Below, in pieces: positions 35,545-42,991 of a stretch of 54,636 nt of DNA (position 1 is its first letter; the number at the start of each line of letters is the position of its first letter). The stretch is from JAFHCF01 sp048497495 (GTDB taxonomy: Bacteria; Pseudomonadota; Alphaproteobacteria; Rhizobiales; Ancalomicrobiaceae): assembly GCA_048497495.1 (NCBI GenBank), contig JAFHCF010000102.1, positions 1 through 54,636 of the forward strand. Reading direction: 5' to 3'. Made by a program: the position numbers and the translations under genes. The notes under the pieces were generated by a model. The model was not told where the DNA came from, did no database searches, and saw only the letters and a list, made by a program, of their open reading frames with translations.

Positions 35545-36504
35545 TCACGCCACGACCACGACGGCGAGGCTGGCGAGGGCCGCCAGCAACGGCCATTTCA
35601 GGAAGAAGGCGAAGGCCTGATCGATGCGCATGCGGCCGATGCCGACGCGCACCGCGGTGACGCCGACGAGCATCAGCACCAGCATCTCCAGCGCCCACAC
35701 CACTAGGCCGAGGATCCCCGCCGGGGCGATGGGCATGAACAGCGCCAGCCCGAGCCCGAGCACCACCACCGCCTTGACCGCCGACATCATCTTGAAGAGG
35801 CCGAGGGCTGGACCCGAATATTCGACCAGCGGGCCTTCGAGCACTTCGGTCTCGGCCTCCGGGATGTCGAAGGGGATGATCCCGAGGTTGGCCGGATAGA
35901 AGAAGACGAAGGCGAGGATCGCCGGCCACAGCACCGGGTCGAACAGGTTGGCGCCGTGGATCTGCTGGTGGCGGACTATCTCGGCGAGCGACAGCACCAC
36001 GCCGGTGCCTTCCGCCGCGCCGGTCCTGAGCGCCACGGCGGCGACCACCAGGACGATCGGCCCCTCGTAGGCGAGCATCAGGGCCATCTCGCGGGAGAAG
36101 CCGATGGCGCCGTAGGTCGAGCCGGAGGCCGAGCCGGCGATCATCAGCGCCACGCCGGGGATCGCCAGCAGATAGACCAGCACCAGGAGGTTGCCGATCT
36201 CCGGCGAGGGGATGCCGAGGCCGGGCACCGGGATCAGCGCCGCGGCGAAGAGCATCGCCACCAGACCGACCAGGGGGGCGGCGAGGAACACGGTCACCGA
36301 GGCGACGGTGAGCGGCACCATGGTGCGTTTGAAGCCGAGCTTGACCAGATCGAAGAACGGTTGGGCGAGCGGCGGGCCGACCCGACCCTGGAGCCGAGCG
36401 GCGACGCGGCGGTCGGCCCCTTTCAGCGCCAGACCGAAGGCGAGCGCGAACAGCCCACCGGGGAACAGGAGAACCGAGGTCAACAGAGCCAGTTGATGCG
36501 ACAT
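35545..36504 (-). CDS. cooK: Hydrogenase membrane subunit (CooK/NuoH type)
   Basis: The 319-residue protein has about eight membrane helices and the NuoH hallmark AETEVLEGPLVEYSGPALGL, the charged loop that links the peripheral arm to the ion channel. It anchors the hydrogenase module. The size is close to that I recall for R. rubrum CooK. ATG 36504 is chosen at MSHQLALL, with GGAGGAG upstream; the frame is open 14 codons further. The gene starts 16 bp after the large membrane subunit stop. Confidence 0.86.
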   Translation of the reverse strand: MSHQLALLTSVLLFPGGLFALAFGLALKGADRRVAARLQGRVGPPLAQPFFDLVKLGFKRTMVPLTVASVTVFLAAPLVGLVAMLFAAALIPVPGLGIPSPEIGNLLVLVYLLAIPGVALMIAGSASGSTYGAIGFSREMALMLAYEGPIVLVVAAVALRTGAAEGTGVVLSLAEIVRHQQIHGANLFDPVLWPAILAFVFFYPANLGIIPFDIPEAETEVLEGPLVEYSGPALGLFKMMSAVKAVVVLGLGLALFMPIAPAGILGLVVWALEMLVLMLVGVTAVRVGIGRMRIDQAFAFFLKWPLLAALASLAVVVVA

Positions 36505-36520
36505 GATGGTCTCCTCCCCC

Positions 36521-39500
36521 TCAGGCGTGGGTCGCGCCGGTGGCATTCGGACGGTCGTGGACGAGCAGGCCGCGAATGACGGCGTCGGGGGTCTCGTAGA
36601 GGCTGGCGGTGCCGACCCGCGTGGCCTCGGGCAGGAGGTCGTCGGCCCCGGCCTGATGGACGCGGATGCGCTGGATACCGGCGCCGCGGAAGGCGAGGGC
36701 GAGGTAGGGCAGGAACGGCAGGGCGACGGCGAAGATCAGCACCGTGACCAGACCCGGATGCCAGCCGTCGAGGCCCGGCAGCCCGCCGGTCAGCGTGGCG
36801 ACGATCGGGACTAGGCCGAGCTCGGCTTCGATCGCGGCGATCGGCACCAGCAGCAGGCCCGGCATCACGCCCACCGCGACACTCGCCGCCGTCAGGATTC
36901 CCATCGGCACCAGCATGGCGACCGGGGCTTCGTGGGCGGTCAGCGCCTTGGCGGTCGGCGCCCCCATGAAGGCGGCATGGCCGAATTTCAGCACCGCGGC
37001 GAGGGTGAACAGCGAGCCGATCATCGCCGAGATCGCCAGCGCCCAGTGGCCGGAGGCGAAGCAGGCCTCGAAGATCAGCCACTTGGAGGAGAAGCCGGCG
37101 AGCGGCGGCAGACCGGCGAGCGACAGGCCGGCATAGAGGAAGAAGCCGAAGGTGATCGGCATCCTGCGGCCGAGCCCGCCGAGTTCGTCGAGCAGATGGG
37201 CGTGGTGCTGGATCATCACCGCGCCGGCCACCAGGAACAGCGTGTCCTTGAGCAGCATGTGGTTGACGAAGTGCATCAATCCGCCGGCGACGCCGAGCGA
37301 GGTGCCGAGCGACACCGCCATCAGCACGTAGCCGAGTTGGCAGACGGTCGAATAGATCAGCACCAGCTTGATGCCGTTCTGCACCACCGCCATGGCACCG
37401 GCGAAGAGGATGGTGATCGCCGCGACGGTGGCGATGACTTCCATCGTCGCCGGCAGGCCGGCCAGCGTGCCGCCGAGGCGGGAGAACACCGCGACGCCGC
37501 CGAACAGCGTGAAGAGCTTCAGCACGCCCCACGGGCCGCTCTTCAAGAGGACCGCCGAGATGTAGCCGGAAACCGGGGTCGGGGCGAGGGCGGGGTGCAT
37601 CTGCACGTCGATGCGGACGGGCAACATCGCCGCCTTCATGACGAGGCCGAGGAAGATCGGCAGCAGGCCGCCGGCGAGCGGCACCAGCGGCATCGCCGCC
37701 GTCGCCCGGCCGATCTCCGCGAGGTCGGTGGTGCCGGCGGCGGTGGCGATGACGGCGACGCCGAGGAACATGAAGCCGGCGCCGACGGTGTTGAAGAAGA
37801 AGTACTTGAAGCCCTCACGGCGCGCCGTGACGGTCTCCTCGTGGACGATCGCCACCCACAGGGCCCAGCTCGACATCAGCTCCCAGAAGGCGAAGAAGGA
37901 GAAGATGTCCTTGGCCGCGCACAGGCCGATCAGACCGGCGATCATCACCGCGAAGGCGGCATAGAAGCGCGGCTGAGCATGGTTCTCGGCGAGATAGGCG
38001 GTGGCATGCGTCATGTTGAGGGCGCCGACCACCACGATCAGCAGAGCGAAGCAGAAGGACAGCGTGTCGAAGCGGCCGCGCTCGACCACCACCGCGATCG
38101 CCGCGGCGAGAAGCGTCGCGACCACCAACCGGCCCGACCACACCACCGAGCGGCGGCCGACCAGCCAGACCACAACGGCGCCGGCGAAGGCGATCACGGC
38201 GGCGAGCGGCCACACCATCGTCAGGTTCGGCAGCACCGCGGCGGCTTGTCCCGCACGTGCGGCGATCGCCGCGCCGACCGGGGTGACGAGGGCGAGCTGC
38301 AGGTCGGGCAGCACGCCGCCGACGACGATCACCACGCCCAGCACCGACATGGCGACGAGCATCGACAGCGGCGCCTCGCGCACCGTGGCGGGCCCCGTCC
38401 ACGGTTCGAAGAACAGCTTGGCGACGACGCGGAGATAGTAGACCACGCCGACCAGACCGCCGCCGATCAGCGCCGCCGCGATCTCGAAGTGGCCGGCATC
38501 GACCGCCGCCCAGATCATCAGGAACTTCGAGACGAAGCCGGAGAAGGGCGGCAGGCCCATCAGCGCCAGCGAGGCGACGGCGTAGAGACCGGCGGTCACC
38601 GGCATGCGACGGCCGAGGCCGGCGAACTCGGCGATGTGATGCTTGCCGGTGGCCAGGATGAAGGCGCCGGCGGCGAAGAAGGCGAGGGTCTTCATCACCG
38701 CGTGGTTCATCACGTGCAGCAGGCCGGCATCGACGGCGAGCGCCGTGCCGAGACCGAGCACCGCGGTGATCTCGCCGATCTGGGCCAGCGTCGAGAAGGC
38801 GAGCATGCGCTTCAGCTCGGTCTCGAACAGGGCGCGCAACTCGCCATAGATCAGCGTCGCGACGCCGAGCACGACGAGGACGGTGGGGATGTCGAGGCCG
38901 TAGCCCGAGAAGCGACCCAGCGCGCCGAGGCCGACCACCAGGAACAGCACCTTGACCATACCGAAGATGCCGGCCTTGGTCAGGATGCCCGACAGCGGGC
39001 CGGAGACCGACGCCGGCGCCACCGGATGGGCGAGCGGCAACCACGTCTGCAATGGCACCAGACCGGTCTTGACGGCGAAGCCGACGAAGAAGCAGGCGGC
39101 GATCGCCAGGCCCATGGCCGGAGCGACGTCGGCGATGCGCGCCGCGATCTCGGTGAACTCGAAGCTGCCGATCTGGGCGTGGGTGAGCAGGATGCCGAAG
39201 TGCATCACATAGGCGCCGCCGGCGCACATGACGAAGTAGATCAGGCCGGCGCGCAGCGCCTTGGGCGTCTGTTCGTGGACGACCAGGAAGTACGAGGTCC
39301 AGGTCATCAGTTCCCAGAAGACGTAGAAATTGCCGAGTTCATGTGCCGTGGTCAGGCCGATCAGCGAGCCGATCATCAGGAAGGCGAAGAACCAGTAGCG
39401 GTCGGCGTGCTCGGTCTTCTTCATGTAGTCGACCGAATAGACCACCATGGCAGCGCCGATCGCGGTGAAGATCAGCGCGAACAGCTTCGAGGTCGGATCG

Positions 39501-40324
39501 AGCGTGGTGTCGATCGCGACCATCGCCAGGGTGGCGAGGGCGAGCGCCACCCCGACGAGGTCGCGCAGGCGGGGGGAGACCCGTCCGACGGCGAAGACGA
39601 CGAAACCGCCGACGTAAGGAACGAGCACCAGGGTCGACCACGGTGCCTCGAAATGTGGGAGGCGCGCGAGATCGGCGAGGCCGGCGAGCCGGGCCGAGGC
39701 CTCGACCAGCGGCTCCGGCCACAGGCCGAGCACCGCGGTGGCGACGGCGAGGACGCCGGCGATCGGCAGGGCGGCGACCGGGGCGGGCGCGAGCTCGATC
39801 CGACGCGCCGCCGGCTCGAGGCACACCCGCTGGACCACCAGCAGGTAGTAGACCGCGGCGACGATGGCGGCGGCGGTGCCGACCATGGCGATCGCCCAGT
39901 GGCCCTGCTCGATCGCGGCGTAGAGGATCATGAACTTCGAGAACGAGCCCTTGAATGGCGACAGGCCCATCACGGCGAAGATGCCGAAGGCGAACAGCGT
40001 CGCGGCGACCGGCATGCGGCGGCCGGCGCCGGCGAGATCGTCGAGGCTCGAAGATCCGGTGCGGCGGACGAGATACCAGGCGGCGGCGATCACCAGCCCG
40101 CGCATCACCACCTGATAGCCGAAATGCATGGTGGCGCCGACGTCGCCGGCCGCGCCGCCGAGGCCGTAGCCGATCAGCATGTAGCCGGCCTCGGCGATGG
40201 TGGAGAACACCACGACCCGCGTGAGGTTCGGCAGGGCGAGGAGGGCGGCGACTTCGCCGAAGAAGAGAAAGATCGCGCCCATCCAGGCCAGAGCCAACGG
40301 GTCGATCGATGTGAGGGAGAGCAT
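36521..40324 (-). CDS. cooM: Fused antiporter-like membrane subunit (CooM type)
   Basis: The 1,267-residue membrane protein consists of about two and a half NuoL/M/N-like antiporter modules: residues 1-205 are only a C-terminal half (TRVVVFSTIAEAGYMLIG), then full modules at about 215-720 and 730-1240. Each full module keeps the conserved helix-5 Glu (FWELMTW, FWELMSS) and helix-7 Lys (FAVKTGL, LVMKAAM), so both should translocate ions. Size and order (first, before the NuoH-like gene) match R. rubrum CooM. ATG 40324 has AAGGA upstream; GTG 40342 is an alternative. A CooA-type site lies upstream. Confidence 0.87.
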   Translation of the reverse strand: MLSLTSIDPLALAWMGAIFLFFGEVAALLALPNLTRVVVFSTIAEAGYMLIGYGLGGAAGDVGATMHFGYQVVMRGLVIAAAWYLVRRTGSSSLDDLAGAGRRMPVAATLFAFGIFAVMGLSPFKGSFSKFMILYAAIEQGHWAIAMVGTAAAIVAAVYYLLVVQRVCLEPAARRIELAPAPVAALPIAGVLAVATAVLGLWPEPLVEASARLAGLADLARLPHFEAPWSTLVLVPYVGGFVVFAVGRVSPRLRDLVGVALALATLAMVAIDTTLDPTSKLFALIFTAIGAAMVVYSVDYMKKTEHADRYWFFAFLMIGSLIGLTTAHELGNFYVFWELMTWTSYFLVVHEQTPKALRAGLIYFVMCAGGAYVMHFGILLTHAQIGSFEFTEIAARIADVAPAMGLAIAACFFVGFAVKTGLVPLQTWLPLAHPVAPASVSGPLSGILTKAGIFGMVKVLFLVVGLGALGRFSGYGLDIPTVLVVLGVATLIYGELRALFETELKRMLAFSTLAQIGEITAVLGLGTALAVDAGLLHVMNHAVMKTLAFFAAGAFILATGKHHIAEFAGLGRRMPVTAGLYAVASLALMGLPPFSGFVSKFLMIWAAVDAGHFEIAAALIGGGLVGVVYYLRVVAKLFFEPWTGPATVREAPLSMLVAMSVLGVVIVVGGVLPDLQLALVTPVGAAIAARAGQAAAVLPNLTMVWPLAAVIAFAGAVVVWLVGRRSVVWSGRLVVATLLAAAIAVVVERGRFDTLSFCFALLIVVVGALNMTHATAYLAENHAQPRFYAAFAVMIAGLIGLCAAKDIFSFFAFWELMSSWALWVAIVHEETVTARREGFKYFFFNTVGAGFMFLGVAVIATAAGTTDLAEIGRATAAMPLVPLAGGLLPIFLGLVMKAAMLPVRIDVQMHPALAPTPVSGYISAVLLKSGPWGVLKLFTLFGGVAVFSRLGGTLAGLPATMEVIATVAAITILFAGAMAVVQNGIKLVLIYSTVCQLGYVLMAVSLGTSLGVAGGLMHFVNHMLLKDTLFLVAGAVMIQHHAHLLDELGGLGRRMPITFGFFLYAGLSLAGLPPLAGFSSKWLIFEACFASGHWALAISAMIGSLFTLAAVLKFGHAAFMGAPTAKALTAHEAPVAMLVPMGILTAASVAVGVMPGLLLVPIAAIEAELGLVPIVATLTGGLPGLDGWHPGLVTVLIFAVALPFLPYLALAFRGAGIQRIRVHQAGADDLLPEATRVGTASLYETPDAVIRGLLVHDRPNATGATHA

Positions 40325-40371
40325 GGCTGGTGATCCTTCCACCGACGCGCCTCTGCACGGTCGATGGGGAC

Positions 40372-40377
40372 GTTATG
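40372..40377 (-). promoter_or_regulatory. Putative -10 element for the coo-type operon
   Basis: Read on the minus strand this is CATAAC within GAGCATAACGT. Its centre lies 30 bp from the centre of the TGTCG palindrome, which would place the regulator at about -39.5, the class II position that CooA uses at the R. rubrum coo promoters. It predicts a leader of about 40 nt. Confidence 0.45.
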
Positions 40378-40396
40378 CTCCGGAACGCATCACGTG

Positions 40397-40412
40397 TGTC
40401 GGCTGGCCGACA
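40397..40412. promoter_or_regulatory. CooA-type operator (TGTCG-N6-CGACA)
   Basis: TGTCGGCTGGCCGACA is a perfect inverted repeat between hypA and the hydrogenase operon. Known CooA sites in R. rubrum have the form TGTCR-N6-YGACA. The CooA-like gene at 41953-42609 has a closely similar recognition helix. The site is 73 bp before the large membrane-subunit start and 104 bp before hypA, so it could activate one or both. Confidence 0.72.
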
Positions 40413-40515
40413 GATACGCAGTCTCCCTTGTGCGACAGTGGTGGCGGTCGGGGTGTAGCGAACGCGCGGTGACACTTCGGCCGCGGGCGCGCCTAGCCCG
40501 ACGAGAGGAAGCCCC

Positions 40516-40869
40516 ATGCACGAGACCGCCGTGGTCGCCGGACTGATGCGCATCCTCACCGAACGGGCGGCGGCCGAGGGCATCGACCGCATCGACGTCG
40601 TACGCTTGGCGCTCGGCCGTCTGCGCGGCCTCGACCCCCGTCAGATCCGCGGCGCCTTCGAGATCTTCGCCGAAGGCACGCTGGCGGAGGGCGCGCGGCT
40701 CGACATCGAGGACATCGTGCCGGAAGCCTGCTGTAGGCGCTGCGGCCGTGTTTTCGCGCTGCCCGACTGGCATTTCAAATGCCCCGACTGCGGCAGCAAC
40801 GACGCCGACGTCACCCGCGGCCGCGAGCTCCACGTAGTGTCGTTCGACGGTCGGCGGGCGGAGGGGTGA
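40516..40869 (+). CDS. hypA: Hydrogenase nickel incorporation protein HypA
   Basis: The 117-residue protein begins MHETAVV with the nickel-binding His2-Glu3 and has a zinc site formed by CRRC and CPDC flanking RVFALPDWHFK. HypA delivers nickel to the hydrogenase large subunit with HypB. Here it is divergent from the hydrogenase operon, whereas in R. rubrum hypA follows cooH. It shares the intergenic region with the CooA-type palindrome. GAGAGGA precedes ATG 40516. Confidence 0.9.
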   Translation: MHETAVVAGLMRILTERAAAEGIDRIDVVRLALGRLRGLDPRQIRGAFEIFAEGTLAEGARLDIEDIVPEACCRRCGRVFALPDWHFKCPDCGSNDADVTRGRELHVVSFDGRRAEG

Positions 40870-41018
40870 GCGAGCCGTAGGGTGCGATGAGCGCAGCGAA
40901 TAGCACCGGCCGAGCCGGCAGGGGCACGCCGAGCCTCTCGCCCGTACTTGCCGCCGGTTCCGTCGGCATGCCGGCACAGGGGAAGGTGCGCGATTGTTCG
41001 AGCGCGCTCGGGTCCCGA

Positions 41019-41084
41019 GCGCTCCTCACCATGAGGCGTCTATTTTTGTTCGAAGATTTTTGGGCGCCTCATGGTAAGGAGCGC
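41019..41084. repeat. Long hairpin of inverted alphaproteobacterial palindromic repeat
   Basis: Arms GCGCTCCTCACCATGAGGCG (41019-41038) and CGCCTCATGGTAAGGAGCGC (41065-41084) pair over 20 bases with one mismatch around a 26-base T-rich loop. The motif CCTCATGGTGAGGAGCGC is a repeat I recall as widespread between genes in Hyphomicrobiales; here two copies face each other. It lies between the convergent ends of hypA and hypB, so its RNA could act as a two-way terminator. The rest of 40870-41157 shows nothing else. Confidence 0.7.
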
Positions 41085-41157
41085 CGCAGACGCGAACCAT
41101 CGCGCACCGACATCCCCCAGGACGGGCGGCGCGCCCACTCGCCGCCGCTCCCCCGCG

Positions 41158-41901
41158 TCAACCCGCCGCGGCGAGCACCGCGGGCGACTGTGCCACGGCC
41201 TCGCGCTGGGCGCGCAGGTTGACCAGGAGCCAGGCGAGCCAGGCGTCGAGACCCTGCCCGGTCTTGGCCGAGACCTCGAGGATCGGACCGCTGCCCCGGA
41301 CCCGGCCGATCGATCGGCGGGCGCGAGCGGGATCGAATTCCTCGATGTGGGGCAGGAGATCGGTCTTGGTGAGGAGCACCATGTCGGCGCCGCGGAAGAT
41401 CACCGGATACTTGTCCGGCTTGTCGTCGCCCTCGGTGACCGACAGCAGCACCACGTCGAGATGCTGGCCGACGTCGAAGTCGGCAGGGCAGACGAGGTTG
41501 CCGACATTCTCGATGAACAGCAGATCGACGCCATCGAGCGGCAGATCGTGGAGGGCATCGTGCACCATGGTGGCGTCGAGATGGCAGGTGACGCCGGTGG
41601 TGATCTGGACGGCGCGCACCCCGTGGCGGCGGATCCGGTCGGCGTCGTTCTCGGTCTCGAGATCGCCCTCCACCACCGCCACGCCGAGGCCCGGCGGCAG
41701 CGCCTCGATCATCGCCTCGAGCAGGCTGGTCTTGCCCGAACCGGGCGAGGACATCAGATTGACCGCGAGGATGCCGCGTTCGTCGAGATGGGCGCGGACA
41801 TGGTCGGCGACCCGGTCGTTCTCGGAGAGCAGGTTCTCCAGCACCATCACGGTCCGGCCCTCGCCGTGTCCGTGGGTTCCGCAGCCACAATCGCCACACA
41901 T
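41158..41901 (-). CDS. hypB: Hydrogenase nickel incorporation GTPase HypB
   Basis: The 247-residue GTPase starts MCGDCGCG, the high-affinity nickel CxxCGC motif, followed by a very short His stretch (THGHGEG). The G domain has SSPGSGKTSLLEA (P-loop), ENDADR, FIENVGNLVCPADFD (with the metal-binding Cys), and LLTKTDLL. It drives GTP-dependent nickel transfer with HypA. The gene lies just downstream of the CooA-like gene on the same strand (51 bp), so the regulator and HypB may be co-expressed. Confidence 0.92.
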   Translation of the reverse strand: MCGDCGCGTHGHGEGRTVMVLENLLSENDRVADHVRAHLDERGILAVNLMSSPGSGKTSLLEAMIEALPPGLGVAVVEGDLETENDADRIRRHGVRAVQITTGVTCHLDATMVHDALHDLPLDGVDLLFIENVGNLVCPADFDVGQHLDVVLLSVTEGDDKPDKYPVIFRGADMVLLTKTDLLPHIEEFDPARARRSIGRVRGSGPILEVSAKTGQGLDAWLAWLLVNLRAQREAVAQSPAVLAAAG

Positions 41902-41952
41902 CGGCTCGTTCCTCTCGATGCGCCCCGGGCAGGCATCGGCATGGGGATGATC

Positions 41953-42609
41953 TCAGCCCGCCGGCGCCAACTGCCGGCGCAGACGGCCGAGATCGGAGAT
42001 GACCATCGCGCCGGAGGCGAAGCGGTGGAGGATGCCGTCGCGGATGAGTTCGGCCATCACCGTCGACACCGACTGGCGGGTCGTGCCGATCTGCATGGCG
42101 AAATCCTCGGCCCGTGGCGGCTTCTTGATCAGGATGCCCTGTTCGGCGTCGAGCCCGTCGCGATCGGCGGTGTCGCACAGGACGCGGATCAGCCGATGGC
42201 GGACGTCGCGGAAGGCCATGTCCTCGATCAGACGGATCGACCGCTGCAACATGCGATCGATCACCGGCATCGCCGCCAGCGCCAATTCGGGGTCGCTCTC
42301 GGCCAGTCGGCGGTAGACGTCCATCGGGATCACGACGATCTCGGCGTCCCGGCTGGCCTCGAGCATGGTCTCGGCGTGAAGGCGGATGGCGTCGCCGGCG
42401 TCGAGGGAGAACAGCGTCATCTCCCGGCCGTCGCACGACAGGAAGGCGCGCAGCCGGCCGCGGCGGACGATGAGCAGTCCGTCGCAGTCCTCGCCCTCGG
42501 ACCCGCACACCAGTTGCCCGGCCATCAGTGTCCGAACCGTCAACCGAGGGCCGGCGGGGCTCTTCACGGTCCGATCGACGATTTCACACAGTCGCGTCTG
42601 GGTCTGCAT
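41953..42609 (-). CDS. CRP/FNR-family regulator resembling the CO sensor CooA
   Basis: The 218-residue protein aligns without gaps to R. rubrum CooA in the sensor core: GRLRAFLSCDGREMTLFSLD and then AGDAIRLHAETMLEA against GDMFCMHSGCLVEA. His78 matches the CooA heme ligand His77, but the Cys75 ligand is replaced by Arg76, and there is no Pro at position 2. The helix-turn-helix IGTTRQSVSTVMAELIRDG closely matches CooA's IGSSRQTTSTALNSLIKEG. It lacks the FNR cysteine set. Likely a heme- or effector-dependent activator of the adjacent hydrogenase operon, which has a CooA-type site. CO sensing itself is inference. Confidence 0.72.
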   Translation of the reverse strand: MQTQTRLCEIVDRTVKSPAGPRLTVRTLMAGQLVCGSEGEDCDGLLIVRRGRLRAFLSCDGREMTLFSLDAGDAIRLHAETMLEASRDAEIVVIPMDVYRRLAESDPELALAAMPVIDRMLQRSIRLIEDMAFRDVRHRLIRVLCDTADRDGLDAEQGILIKKPPRAEDFAMQIGTTRQSVSTVMAELIRDGILHRFASGAMVISDLGRLRRQLAPAG

Positions 42610-42991
42610 CGCTCGCCTCGGTCGAATGCCTCGGGTCGGACATCCGGGAAGGGGGAACCGATCGGCACCGACGGCCGCCGGGTGGCGGTCGCTTCGACGA
42701 CGTTTCCCGACGCCTTGTCTTCGGCGCCCCCTGATCTTGGAACCATCCTAAACCAGACGACCGTCATAGAGAGCCGGGAAAACACCAATTCTCCCGAATC
42801 GGACCAGTTGTCGCATCCGATATGAAGTGTTGCAATTTGCGACACCGTGCGACGACTACGATTTTACGAATGGAGATACAGTAACATGAATGTACGTGGA
42901 GGTGAACAGATTTGTAGACATCAAAATGATGCCGATTATCGTATTCGAATATGGTGGGGATCTCAGCAGACCGGAGGCCGGCGCGCCGGCT
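42610..42991. other. Intergenic region upstream of the CooA-like gene
   Basis: These 382 bp hold the promoter region of the CooA-like gene. It is AT-richer from about 42770 to 42960. No gene is supported. A near-perfect palindrome at 42828-42844 is listed separately. Confidence 0.5.
42828..42844. promoter_or_regulatory. Near-perfect 17-bp operator-like palindrome
   Basis: TGTTGCAATTTGCGACA has 8-base arms with one mismatch around a single central base. Another half-site, TGTCGCA, lies at 42809-42815. It is about 220 bp upstream of the CooA-like start and about 150 bp past the AcoR-type stop. The TGT(C/T)G half-sites resemble CRP-superfamily sites, but the spacing differs from the CooA site at 40397. 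Confidence 0.4.

Noticed and set aside
32857..40324. Interpretation as respiratory complex I (nuo genes)
   Set aside because: The large subunit keeps both CxxC nickel-ligand pairs, there are only six subunits in coo order, and hypA/hypB are adjacent, so it is a hydrogenase.
36932..40333. Plus-strand open frame of more than 1,100 codons rich in His, Arg and Asp
   Set aside because: It is antisense to the clearly real membrane subunit gene and its composition is typical of a shadow frame of hydrophobic codons.
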